NCBI RefSeq assembly: GCF_047345415.1
Contig: NZ_JBLFEP010000003.1
Location: forward strand, 682,001-746,000
Direction: 5' to 3'
Length of the DNA stretch: 64,000 bases
Source: Maribacter_C sp947494565
Lineage (GTDB): Bacteria; Bacteroidota; Bacteroidia; Flavobacteriales; Flavobacteriaceae
Part shown: positions 25,952-35,011 of the stretch, piece after piece
How the letters are laid out: the number at the start of each line of letters is the position of its first letter
Position numbering within the stretch: position 1 is the first letter of the stretch
Made by a program: the position numbers and the translations under genes
The notes under the pieces: model-generated
What the model was told of the DNA's origin: nothing
The model's input: the letters and a program-made list of their open reading frames with translations, nothing else
The model's database searches: none

Positions 25952-27316
25952 TTATTCAAGTGAAATTCCATCCAAGTTCTCCAGTTTAGCGATACACCCC
26001 CAATTGTATTTCTGGCGATTGTCCCCAGAGAGCACGAACGACAACCAATTTACGCCTTTGCGCAATTTCAATGTAGTTTGTTCATCTTGCACGAACACCC
26101 TTCCTTCGGTACCCTTGTCAGGGGGAGGGCGAAAGTCCATTCCCCCATCGAACAGCGTTTCGGAGTTCAATAAAATGACCAAATGATCGGCGTAATCAAA
26201 ATTGAGTTTGACCTCTTTCTCTGAATCTGATGTTATTTTACTAGTGAGTACAATTGTGTTATCCATGTCATCGTAGAAACGACTGATATTTACAAGCCCA
26301 TCTTTATCGGCATTAATTTCTTTGAATTTGTCCCTGTGCTTTAGCAATGAATCCGCTTGCTGCAGAAAATTGACGGAGTCCTTGGCAAACATCTCGGATA
26401 TGTACCACTTCGTAATATAGTTTGGGGCAATTTGTTCTACATCATTATCGGAGCTTTGAGTATCGCCACTTTCCATTTCAGAAATGGAAAAGTCACTGAA
26501 ATAGACTTCACCAAAATTACTGTACAGACTGATTCCACCCGCTCGGGTTCCGTGCTTTAGGTCGTCGACAACAAACGTAGGCGTATCCATATCGTCTACG
26601 TAAACAGACATCTTGTTTCCCAATACCTCTGCCTTAACATGTACCCAAGTACGGATATCCAAAAAGATAATACCATCTTCTTTTATTTCAAAAAGCAGTG
26701 CCTCGCTGCTCTTTGGGTCGTAGATATAGGCCGGACTTGCATTAGGGACATCCACAAAGGATTCCTCTGAAAACACAACACCTTTATTTCGAAGGGCGGT
26801 CAAAAGGCTATCACTGGCCTTCCCCTTGACCAGTTGATCCTCCAGGGAAAGTGGTATTGTCGCCACTTCCTTTCTCGGATATGTCGCATTTCCTTCGTAC
26901 TGAGGATAATTGTATAATTGCCAGGGCAGGTTTCCGTTATGAATGGGAGTGTACTGTAGCGCGTCCCTATTTCCGCTCATCATCATCCGGAGGTAAAGAT
27001 ATTCATAGTTCTTTGGGTCCTGTACCCTAAAGCCAAATCCCGGGACCTGGCCATTGCAATGGAATTCCACTGCAAAGTCTTTGAACTCTGACTCTTTCAG
27101 AAAGGCCTTTTGACCTGGCTCCAGCACTATGGACTGTCTTCCTTGGTGGTCCACAATTTCCAAGGAGTCCACTGAACCATCAGGGTTTTCAATCCTCCAG
27201 TAACTGTCGTTGAAGGCATATTCTTGGACAGGACTGTTCTCTTTGTTCTGGCGATTACAGGATACCAATGAGATACCTATAATACATAATAGAAAGTTAT
27301 AAATGTTGATTTTCAT
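25952..27316 (-). CDS. LamG/DUF1080-like lipoprotein with C-terminal beta domain
   Basis: 454 residues; lipid Cys in IGISLVSCNRQN. Residues ~35-285 look like a concanavalin/LamG-type sandwich related to DUF1080 domains (FAVEFHCNGQVPGFGFRVQD, IFLDIRTWVHVKAEVLGNKM, VYFSDFSISEME). Residues ~355-450 resemble a galactose-binding-like sheet (ADHLVILLNSETLFDGGMDF, LRKGVNWLSFVLSG). No catalytic residues can be named; glycan binding is a guess. Divergent, by 124 bp, from a membrane-spanning regulator that also carries a LamG-like domain. A serine hydrolase remnant lies just downstream. Confidence 0.72.
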   Translation of the reverse strand: MKINIYNFLLCIIGISLVSCNRQNKENSPVQEYAFNDSYWRIENPDGSVDSLEIVDHQGRQSIVLEPGQKAFLKESEFKDFAVEFHCNGQVPGFGFRVQDPKNYEYLYLRMMMSGNRDALQYTPIHNGNLPWQLYNYPQYEGNATYPRKEVATIPLSLEDQLVKGKASDSLLTALRNKGVVFSEESFVDVPNASPAYIYDPKSSEALLFEIKEDGIIFLDIRTWVHVKAEVLGNKMSVYVDDMDTPTFVVDDLKHGTRAGGISLYSNFGEVYFSDFSISEMESGDTQSSDNDVEQIAPNYITKWYISEMFAKDSVNFLQQADSLLKHRDKFKEINADKDGLVNISRFYDDMDNTIVLTSKITSDSEKEVKLNFDYADHLVILLNSETLFDGGMDFRPPPDKGTEGRVFVQDEQTTLKLRKGVNWLSFVLSGDNRQKYNWGCIAKLENLDGISLE

Positions 27317-27440
27317 AATAGAATACTAACTTTATGGTATGGATGTTTAAAAAGCCAATATAATGTTACCGACCCAGATTTTATTCGGGTACGTCATTCA
27401 TCTTTGTTCAAGTTCGTTCATGGTTGAAAAAGGCCTATAA

Positions 27441-28694
27441 ATGGAAAAGTTTACCGAACATATTGAATCCTGTTTTACCCTAGTGGAGCGAAAGTTCGGC
27501 AGGGGGCCATCAAGTGCGTGGGACACCAATGATTTTAATGATCTCGGTAGGCATATCCAAGAAGAGACCGGTACGCTGTTAAGCGTTTCCACGCTAAAAA
27601 GGCTTAGTGGAAAGGTCAGTTATGCATCCCAGCCCAACAAAGCCACTTTGAATGCCTTGGTGGGATATATCGGTTATCCAAACTGGGTTTCCTTTACCAA
27701 TACAGAAACCGGACAGGTCTTGAAAAGATGGGATTGGGGCAAAACGAAAATACCCACAAAGTATGCCATTCTTCTTTTGTTGCTCATACTAGCGTTCGTA
27801 TCGGCTGCGTATCTATATATCAATCTTGGCGGCACCACTTATGATGCTCACAATTTTGTCTTCAATGGCGAATCGGTCTCCAACGGACTTCCCAACTCGG
27901 TTGTTTTTAATTATGATGCCAAGGCTGCAGATGATCAGTCAAAAATCGAGATACAACAGGACTGGGATGAAAGCAAGAGAGTAATCGTCAGCAAAAACGA
28001 CAGTGTATCCACTAGTATCTATTATAGGCCTGGATTTTTCAAATCAAAATTGGTGGTGGACGGAAATATCGTTAAGGAAAAGGACATCCTAATTTCGACC
28101 AAGGATTGGGTTGGAGTCATCGAAACGGATTCCATTCCTATTTATTTGGATATGGAAGATTACCAATCTGAAAAAAGTCTGTCAATAAAAGCTGGTTCAT
28201 TGGAAAAATATGGAGTTGACCCAAGGGCGGCCCGCACTCCTGTCGGTTTCTATCAGATAAAGGATTTTGGAGAGCTCTATACTTCCAATTTTGAAATGTC
28301 AGCCTTGGTCCGAAATGATTTTAGGTCCGGGAAAAGTATCTGCCAATCAGCACAGTTGGTAATCGTTCATGAGAATGGCCCAATTAGTATCATGCTCACG
28401 AACAAAGGATGTATCTCCGATATCATGCTCCACGCATTTGGCAAAACGATTGACGGAAAAAAGACAGATCTTTCAGGCTTTGGTGTGGATTTTCAGGACT
28501 TTGTGGAATTGAAATGCGTTTCAAAGAATGGACAACTCGAAATATTGCTTGACAACCAACCCGTATTTTCTTTTAATATTCCCGACGAACCCAAAAAAAT
28601 TCTTGGCTGTAGTATTCATTTTGAGGGAGCTGGAACGGTCCAAAATTTGGAGTTCAAAAATGAGCGTGGAATGGTTTATTCCTACGGTTTTTGA
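27441..28694 (+). CDS. Transmembrane one-component regulator-like protein (HTH-like N-terminus, LamG-like C-terminus)
   Basis: 417 residues. The N-terminal ~90 residues match a domain repeatedly seen at the start of Bacteroidota regulatory proteins (LSVSTLKRLSGKVSYASQPN followed by TLNALVGYIGYPNWVSF), thought to bind DNA. One membrane helix follows (about 112-131, YAILLLLLILAFVSAAYLYI). The remaining ~280 residues would be periplasmic: a linker and a LamG-like fold (FEMSALVRNDF, GQLEILLDNQPVFSF). It is transcribed divergently from the LamG-like lipoprotein gene, a likely target. DNA binding is inferred from the family, not shown. Confidence 0.7.
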   Translation: MEKFTEHIESCFTLVERKFGRGPSSAWDTNDFNDLGRHIQEETGTLLSVSTLKRLSGKVSYASQPNKATLNALVGYIGYPNWVSFTNTETGQVLKRWDWGKTKIPTKYAILLLLLILAFVSAAYLYINLGGTTYDAHNFVFNGESVSNGLPNSVVFNYDAKAADDQSKIEIQQDWDESKRVIVSKNDSVSTSIYYRPGFFKSKLVVDGNIVKEKDILISTKDWVGVIETDSIPIYLDMEDYQSEKSLSIKAGSLEKYGVDPRAARTPVGFYQIKDFGELYTSNFEMSALVRNDFRSGKSICQSAQLVIVHENGPISIMLTNKGCISDIMLHAFGKTIDGKKTDLSGFGVDFQDFVELKCVSKNGQLEILLDNQPVFSFNIPDEPKKILGCSIHFEGAGTVQNLEFKNERGMVYSYGF

Positions 28695-28856
28695 AACCTT
28701 AAAATCACACTCAATTCGCTAAATAGCAAAAAGATTTGAATACTATCTAGGCTCTTTTAATCGGCCGTTTTTACGGACAGTTAGGGTAATTAGATTTAAA
28801 AAACCATACACATATGGAACATGGTGGCCGCAAATTAGCTTTTACATCATTACTTT
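28695..28856. other. Spacer upstream of repeat copy E
   Basis: AT-rich, no gene or palindrome of note. Confidence 0.3.
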
Positions 28857-29149
28857 GTTATAATTCTCTTTCAGGACTTATAACGTAACTATGTAAAATA
28901 GCGTGAAAATATGCTATGCGCTAATTTGCTATAAATGCACTATAGTGTTCCGCGTTATGTAACTTTGCTTGGACGGCATAAAAATATGAGGTCTGGGAGA
29001 CCTTATATTTTTTGAGCGGGTAGGTGCGTTGGCGTCTTTGTTACTACACTTTCTTTAAATTTTTATTCAAAAAAGTTTCTTCTCAAAAGGTAATGGAACA
29101 CTTTTTATACGAGCCGACAATAGGAGGGGAGTGTAATGTGTGTGGAATG
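28857..29149 (+). repeat. Dispersed intergenic repeat, copy E (most complete)
   Basis: Left module 28857-28944 (88 bp) matches copy G at 84 of 88 positions. It includes GTTATAA/TTATAAC at its start and the AGCGT-ATGCT stem. Then come a palindrome CACTATAGTG, cgcgttatgtaactttgctt and ggacggcata, the terminator hairpin (28980-29012), the conserved tail (gtttcttctcaaaaggtaat) and tgtgtggaatg. The next gene starts 55 bp later. Confidence 0.75.
28980..29012 (+). terminator. Terminator-like hairpin of repeat copy E
   Basis: AAAAATATGAGGTCT, loop GGG, AGACCTTATATTTTT: a 15-bp stem with one G-T wobble, followed by T residues. Confidence 0.65.
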
Positions 29150-29203
29150 GTCTAATAATCTCCCAAGATATTCGTTATTTTTATATATCTAGAATTAGAC
29201 AAA

Positions 29204-30793
29204 ATGAAAACACCCTTAAAACTCAAACTTATAATATTGTTTCTTAGTGTATTAAGTTGTAATAATGATGATACCCCCGATCCGCAAGAGACAAAGAGTA
29301 GTGGCAAACAAATACTCAGTTTTAGCTTTTTAAGTACTGAAAATGCAAACCTAATGACGGATATCGTTGCTACAATTGATGAGACTACTAAATCTATAAA
29401 TGCATCTGTACCAAATGGAACTGACGTATCTGCACTTAATCCAAAGATAACAGTTTCAGAAAAAGCTAATTTTGGACCAAGCGGAGCTCAGAATTTTAGT
29501 ACGCCCATAGATTTTACAGTAAATGCAGAAGACGGTTCACAGGTTATTTATACTGCTAGTATTGCCGTCATGGAATCAAATGAAGCCATATTAGAAAGTA
29601 TTAACCCTTCTGAAGGGCCAAAAGGTACAATAGTTACTATCAGCGGAAGTAATTTTGGTTTAGACCTTAACGAAGTAAGTGTGTTTTTTAATGAGGTAGA
29701 GGCCGAAGTTCAATCGGTTACAAATAGTGAAATTACTACACTTGTACCTTCCAGAGCATATACAGGAGAAGTTAAAGTACTTATAAATGGAATGGAACTT
29801 ATTGGGCCTTCTTTTAATTACACCATTTCTGAAGTAACCGTAACCACATTTGTAGGTAGTAAAATACAGGGAACGGCAGATGGTATGGGTGCAAATGCCC
29901 AATTTAAGAACCCAGGTGGTCTGGCATTGGGTTCTGATGGTATTATATATGTAGCCGATGTTGCGAACGGTCTGATAAGGAAAGTAACTCCAGAAGGTAT
30001 GGTTATAACAATTGCTGGCAGTACTCCCGGATTCTTGGATGGCGCCATTGATGTTGCTCAATTCGATAATCCTACAGATATGGTATTTGATGAAAACGGA
30101 AACATGTATGTTACAGACGCGGGTAATCATAGAATCCGAAAAATAACCCCCGATGGTATGGTGAGTACCTTAGCCGGTAGTTCCCAAGGCTATAATGATG
30201 GGCCTGGTGAAACAGCACTGTTTAATTTACCTGATCAAATTGTCCTCGATTCGGATAATAATCTGGTGGTAACTGACCGTGTGAATGATAAGATAAGAAA
30301 GGTAACACTTGACGGTATTGTAAGCACATTTGCGGGAAGCAGTGAAGGATCCGCGGATGGTAACGGAACAGCCGCTATGTTCAACGCACCCATAGGCATT
30401 TTGGAAGATGAAAATCATGACCTATACATTGTTGATTATGGAAATCATAAAATTCGAAGAATATCTGAAAACGCAGATGTCACAACATTCGCGGGCAGTA
30501 TTTTGGGATATTTAGATGGAACTTCTGAGGAAGCCCAATTCTTTCAGCCAATTTGCATGGCCAAGGATAAGAATGGGGTATTTTACGTTTCCGATGGTAG
30601 AAATCGTAAAATCAGAAAAATTACACCTGACGGTGTAGTAAGTACGCTTGCCGGAACTACTCAGGGGTATACTGACGGTCCAGCCGATATAGCCGAATTC
30701 GAGTTTCCATCAGGGATAGTCATTGATGCCGATGGAATAATCTATGTTGCAGATCAAGGCAACAATTGCATTAGGAAAATTATTCAAGAATAA
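29204..30793 (+). CDS. Lipoprotein with IPT/TIG domain and NHL-type beta-propeller
   Basis: 529 residues; lipid Cys in LFLSVLSCNNDD. Residues ~35-122 are an Ig-like DUF5018-type domain (ILSFSFLSTENANL, VNAEDGSQVIYTASI). Residues ~130-208 are an IPT/TIG domain (INPSEGPKGTIVTISGSNFG). From ~212 to the end there are five to six NHL repeats (FKNPGGLALGSDGIIYVADV, GNHRIRKITPDGMVSTLAG and similar), forming a six-bladed propeller. Such proteins are surface-anchored binding proteins, frequent in polysaccharide-degrading Bacteroidota. Isolated between repeat copies E and F. Confidence 0.88.
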   Translation: MKTPLKLKLIILFLSVLSCNNDDTPDPQETKSSGKQILSFSFLSTENANLMTDIVATIDETTKSINASVPNGTDVSALNPKITVSEKANFGPSGAQNFSTPIDFTVNAEDGSQVIYTASIAVMESNEAILESINPSEGPKGTIVTISGSNFGLDLNEVSVFFNEVEAEVQSVTNSEITTLVPSRAYTGEVKVLINGMELIGPSFNYTISEVTVTTFVGSKIQGTADGMGANAQFKNPGGLALGSDGIIYVADVANGLIRKVTPEGMVITIAGSTPGFLDGAIDVAQFDNPTDMVFDENGNMYVTDAGNHRIRKITPDGMVSTLAGSSQGYNDGPGETALFNLPDQIVLDSDNNLVVTDRVNDKIRKVTLDGIVSTFAGSSEGSADGNGTAAMFNAPIGILEDENHDLYIVDYGNHKIRRISENADVTTFAGSILGYLDGTSEEAQFFQPICMAKDKNGVFYVSDGRNRKIRKITPDGVVSTLAGTTQGYTDGPADIAEFEFPSGIVIDADGIIYVADQGNNCIRKIIQE

Positions 30794-30888
30794 TTTACTC
30801 ACTGTAAAAGTTAAATAGTCGTTTTCAAAAATGCTGTATTCGTAGTGGAATAACCTTACAGAATCCTTGTGGAATTTTAGATATAACT

Positions 30889-31089
30889 TATCGCTATTTG
30901 ACATAACGTCATATTATAGAATCGTTTTGTTCTATAATGTTCTGCGTTATGTAACTTGAGCTTTGGTTAAAAGCAAAAGTTGTTACAATCTTCTTTGATT
31001 TTTTTCTTTCTAAAATTTTCTTTTGATATGGTAATGGAATACTTTTTTTCTGAAAATACGCAGTATTGTAAGAAAAAGTGTATGAAATG
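30889..31089 (+). repeat. Dispersed intergenic repeat, copy F
   Basis: Left part as in copy D (tatcgctatttgacataacg) but with a different middle hairpin, TTATAGAA-tcgttttg-TTCTATAA. It continues with ttctgcgttatgtaacttga and gctttggtta. The terminator hairpin is deleted here, and the conserved tail follows at once (gttgttacaatcttctttga). The spacers 30794-30888 and 31090-31249 show no other feature. Confidence 0.65.
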
Positions 31090-31249
31090 ATATGAAAACC
31101 TCAGAAATTCTAAGGTTTTTCTATAATGGATTTTAACGGTCATTTTTTATATTTAAATACTCCAAAGAATTGAATTCCTACAATTTACTTCCCCCAAAAA
31201 ATACCCATAAATGGGTATTGTAAGTCATTTATCTCAAAGAAATTGAATT

Positions 31250-33316
31250 ATGGATATTATTGCTCAAAAGGAAGGTTTAATATATATAGAAAGTGATGCA
31301 GGAAAAATCAATGATGTTCTATCAACAGATGTTAAAGTTCCATATTTCATAGAAATCCCTATAACCTTTACAGATGTGGATAATGGGCCAAAAACAATAA
31401 GTAATGTATCCATAAATAACATTTTGATAGATAAAGAAAGTTATGCTTCAGTTTCCAATCCAAGTTTTCATTCATATAAAAAGGTTTTTGGGAAAAAAAA
31501 TATTTCAGGAGACAATATGGGAGATTCGTTTGATTTAAAAGACGATGAAGCACAAAACAAAAATGCAATTTTAGTAATCAAATTTTTATTTGACGATTCT
31601 GAAAACTCTATTGAAAAGTTAAAACAGAATCAGGGTCAAATAGATTTCAAAATAGATTTGAGTATAGATTTTATAGATACTCAAAGATTAGATTTGACCT
31701 ATTCAGGAACAATAGTCAATATCTCTGCGGGAAAGATTTCTAATCCAAATATAAATCGCAAAGGAAGTATTTTTCTAACTCAAATCAACTTGATTTCCCT
31801 ATTTGTATTTATTGGTCTTTTGTCTGTATGGAACTATGGATTAAATAAGAGTATATATCTGGAGAGCTCGGGATTCTTTTCTCATGATTTTTTCACAACC
31901 GCAATTGCCATATTGGCAACGTTTCTCGGATTATCTCTTAGAAAACTAAAATCTTTTCTTGCTGTATTTACCAAAACCTTTTCCTTTTTTAAATTCCCTG
32001 AACTTCATCTTTCTCTGGAGCAATTTAGGGGCTTATCATCAAAACAATGGTCTTTTATGCTTATAGGGTTAGCCCTTTTGTCAGGTTATATTATTTACTC
32101 TAATTGGTCTTATGAAATTACCCTAGTAAATAGTGATTTCCACATATATGATAATAAAAAAGGTACTATAATTGATTTGACTGAAAATAAAAGAATTTAT
32201 AGAAAGCATCTGAAGGATAGTTCTCGATTTAAGATTATAAGCAAAATTGAAGCTTCGGAAGATAACAATCTCTGGATTGGAAAAGTTGTTCAGGATGGGT
32301 TTTGGGGCAAACCTAGTATGATGATGGATTCTATTGGGATTTTTGTGGGAGACGGTACACAGGCGGGTATAAGATTAAATAAAAAAGATACTTATCTAAA
32401 GCTTATCGAGAATAATGACCTTATTAATGAAAAAATTCCTGTTGAACGCATATTTTCTGAAGCTCCTGGAGACATTGAAAATTATTCTTTGAAATACTTT
32501 CCGCCTAATTCTAAGGAGGTAGAAACTGTTTGGGTAAATGATTACATCCGATTAAGTAAAAATGAAATTGAAAACTTAAAGAGAAATTTCGCAGAAGTAA
32601 TAGAAGGCAATAATTATAAAAATTATATGGATGTTTATAAGGATAGGAAAAAGCTTAGACAGCAATTTGAGGATATTTTAAATAAACAATTTTCTAATAG
32701 ATCCAAAATAGATGCAGGAATTCTCACATCATTGATTTCTAATTATTTAGATGATATAAAAGGTGATAGAAAAAAAGCCATCGAAAATATTTCAATAATA
32801 TCTGCTTTATGGAGAATAGGAAACAATCACAAGATAGGGCCGTTCGACTATGAAAAAATAAAATCCATTTGTCAAGACTCTTACGATATATATGAAAGAA
32901 ATGAATATTGGCCAGTAGCAAGGGCGAGTGTTGAGTTTTTAATGATTTTACAAAAAGGCTTGCCGAATGATATTAGTGATGCTCCGATTAATACAATTCG
33001 TAATAATTTCATTGAATTAGATCAACACAATTTTAATCTTGTTGACTTAATTTTTGTTTCATCAAGTTTGGGATTAATAGAAAACTCAATCATTCAAGAT
33101 TATATAACCAACAATTTAGCTAAAATAACTAGTCGGTTTAACAATGAAACAAACATGTATAACGCTTTAGTTTTAATGGATCAAGGCAATGGGAGACAGA
33201 AAGATGATTACTTGCACAACGATGGAAATACACTTGATGAATTGATGAGATTCTGTAATAAACCAAATATTAAAACTAATTATGAGAAATTACAAAAACC
33301 TGCTAATAGCTCTTAG
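31250..33316 (+). CDS. Hypothetical membrane protein, unrecognised
   Basis: 688 residues with no family I recognise. The N-terminal ~175 residues are beta-rich and soluble (VPYFIEIPITFTDVDNGPKT). Three hydrophobic helices follow at about 182-200 (INLISLFVFIGLLSVWNYGL), 212-232 (FFTTAIAILATFLGL) and 268-288 (QWSFMLIGLALLSGYIIY). The last ~390 residues are charged and mostly helical. There is no signal peptide. Base composition is visibly more AT-rich than in genes outside 19.7-33.6 kb, which suggests recent acquisition. It lies between repeat copies F and G, with no operon partner. Confidence 0.7.
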   Translation: MDIIAQKEGLIYIESDAGKINDVLSTDVKVPYFIEIPITFTDVDNGPKTISNVSINNILIDKESYASVSNPSFHSYKKVFGKKNISGDNMGDSFDLKDDEAQNKNAILVIKFLFDDSENSIEKLKQNQGQIDFKIDLSIDFIDTQRLDLTYSGTIVNISAGKISNPNINRKGSIFLTQINLISLFVFIGLLSVWNYGLNKSIYLESSGFFSHDFFTTAIAILATFLGLSLRKLKSFLAVFTKTFSFFKFPELHLSLEQFRGLSSKQWSFMLIGLALLSGYIIYSNWSYEITLVNSDFHIYDNKKGTIIDLTENKRIYRKHLKDSSRFKIISKIEASEDNNLWIGKVVQDGFWGKPSMMMDSIGIFVGDGTQAGIRLNKKDTYLKLIENNDLINEKIPVERIFSEAPGDIENYSLKYFPPNSKEVETVWVNDYIRLSKNEIENLKRNFAEVIEGNNYKNYMDVYKDRKKLRQQFEDILNKQFSNRSKIDAGILTSLISNYLDDIKGDRKKAIENISIISALWRIGNNHKIGPFDYEKIKSICQDSYDIYERNEYWPVARASVEFLMILQKGLPNDISDAPINTIRNNFIELDQHNFNLVDLIFVSSSLGLIENSIIQDYITNNLAKITSRFNNETNMYNALVLMDQGNGRQKDDYLHNDGNTLDELMRFCNKPNIKTNYEKLQKPANSS

Positions 33317-33327
33317 GGATAAATTAT

Positions 33328-33510
33328 TTAATGGTCGGACTTTATGTAATAAATCTCCATAGCTGCCTCTTTTAACTCAATCAAAACATGACTAACATTT
33401 TGTCTTTCTAATTCTGAAAAGGTATCTGTTGGCAGATAATGAAACATATAAATAGCTCGGTTAAGCCACTTAGATAATGATAATAAATCCCCCTCATGGT
33501 GATTGTCTAA
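33328..33510 (-). pseudogene. 3' fragment of an unidentified gene, truncated at repeat copy G
   Basis: The minus-strand frame ending in TAA at 33328-33330 gives a protein-like helical C-terminus (HHEGDLLSLSKWLNRAIYMF, then SELERQNVSHVLIELKEAAM). Its upstream end coincides with the first base of repeat copy G (33511); eight codons farther in, a TAA closes the frame. No start codon or rest of the gene is present. The family is unknown. Confidence 0.5.
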
Positions 33511-33625
<115 letters not shown>

Positions 33626-33797
33626 CAACTACTCCATGGACATGGTGCCTTCTCTCCCTTCATTTTTCTCCACTACTAAGCACCACCAAATTTATTAAGG
33701 CACCAAGTTCAGGTTATTCTATTTTAGAATTGAGTTATTCGTTGAAATTCATAGCAATTTCTTTCCGAAAGCCCCTGAGGTCTTGGTGCCCGGTTTC

Positions 33798-34019
33798 TTA
33801 GGCCGTCAAACGTCCTTTGAGACGCTTGTCGATCTTGCGTTTCTTTTCCGTGATTCGCTTCATGACGTCCATCAATTTCGAATCCTTGGTTTTTTTGTAG
33901 ATTTCATTTATGGCCAATACCAACTCCTTGGCCTCCCGTGATGCCATCACCCGATCACTCGTGCTCATATGGCTCATTTTCATCTTCTCGAAAGCATTCG
34001 CTTTTAGTAACAAATCCAT
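33798..34019 (-). CDS. Small conserved-type hypothetical protein
   Basis: 73 residues, highly charged and helical: a first half with MSTSDRVMASREAKELVLAI and a Lys/Arg-rich end (KRITEKKRKIDKRLKGRL). No signal peptide or membrane helix. The composition, a clear ATG and GC content like neighbouring minus-strand genes support a real gene. It reads like the small cytoplasmic hypothetical proteins common in Flavobacteriaceae. No function is proposed. Confidence 0.65.
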   Translation of the reverse strand: MDLLLKANAFEKMKMSHMSTSDRVMASREAKELVLAINEIYKKTKDSKLMDVMKRITEKKRKIDKRLKGRLTA

Positions 34020-34152
34020 TTCTATACAACGTTTAAAGTTTCTATAAATTTATTAAACAATGTTTATTTAGAAAAGTTCTAAGCCCCTTGTAGCCTCAAG
34101 TTTGTGAGCACTTTAACATTTCTACTGGGCTTACGCTAAAAAGTTGGGTGAT

Positions 34153-34950
34153 TTAAGGCGTTATACGCGGATCATGGGCAAAAACCACGATTTGTTGGGG
34201 TTCTTTTTTGGACCGCTTTGGCCCAAAACTATGGGTGTTATCGGGCAAGCGCAGTACATTGGGCTTCCCCTCCAGCCACGCTCCGATTTCCCCCAAATCT
34301 TCGGGTTTGTCGGCATGCTCCTCCAATTCGGGAATACGGTAATGCATCGGAATGATCACCTTTGGGGCGATACGCTCCAAAACCACCGCCAATTCCTCCT
34401 TCTTGAGAATATGGTATTGACTATCAATCGCGACCATAAGGATGTCCACGGGTCCCAATTCCTGATAGTGTTGTTCCGTCAGGGGGCCATTATCGCCCAA
34501 ATGCACGATGGTCAGCTCCTCGACTTGGATCTTCCAAATCGTGTTCTTTTGATCGAATTCCTTGCCATAGGGATCACAATGCTTGCCCGTCAGGCCCGTG
34601 ATGTTAAAATCCCCTATCGTATAGGTGCCCGGGTCTTGGTAAAAAGGAATATGGTCTTTCCAATAAGGTGTCTTTCCACGAAAAAGTCCCCCGTCATGAT
34701 CATAATGCGGATGTGTGCTGAATATCGCATCGGCCGTCACCCCCTTTGGGAAATCATAGCCCAACCAAATCTTGTCTGCATAGGGATCCAGTAGAATCCG
34801 CGTCTCTTGATACTCGATCGTAAAACTGGCATGGGCGATATAACTGATCTCCACCTTTGATTCGGCCTCTTGGGCCCTCACAACGGATAGGCTACTACAC
34901 AGTACCCAACACCAAAGGGTCATCCTTAACCGTGTGCTCTCTATTTTCAT
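34153..34950 (-). CDS. Exported MBL-fold metallo-hydrolase
   Basis: 265 residues. Signal peptide through SSLSVVRAQE. Metallo-beta-lactamase-fold motifs: FSTHPHYDHDGG (H-x-H-x-D-H), the third ligand His in GKHCDP, Asp in HLGDNGPL and the last His in PMHYRIPE. The overall arrangement resembles UlaG/YtnP-like small hydrolases with a beta-sandwich active-site cover, acting in the periplasm. Last gene of a minus-strand run with the two genes upstream (62-bp gap). Substrate unknown. Confidence 0.9.
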   Translation of the reverse strand: MKIESTRLRMTLWCWVLCSSLSVVRAQEAESKVEISYIAHASFTIEYQETRILLDPYADKIWLGYDFPKGVTADAIFSTHPHYDHDGGLFRGKTPYWKDHIPFYQDPGTYTIGDFNITGLTGKHCDPYGKEFDQKNTIWKIQVEELTIVHLGDNGPLTEQHYQELGPVDILMVAIDSQYHILKKEELAVVLERIAPKVIIPMHYRIPELEEHADKPEDLGEIGAWLEGKPNVLRLPDNTHSFGPKRSKKEPQQIVVFAHDPRITP

Positions 34951-35011
34951 GGTAACTTTTCGAATTGGTTTCCAAGATACGGAACCAAGGGGAATATTGG
35001 CACAGCGGGCC

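Noticed and set aside
34144..34794. 216-codon plus-strand frame
   Set aside because: Lies wholly antisense to the MBL hydrolase, whose metal motifs are intact; antisense shadow.
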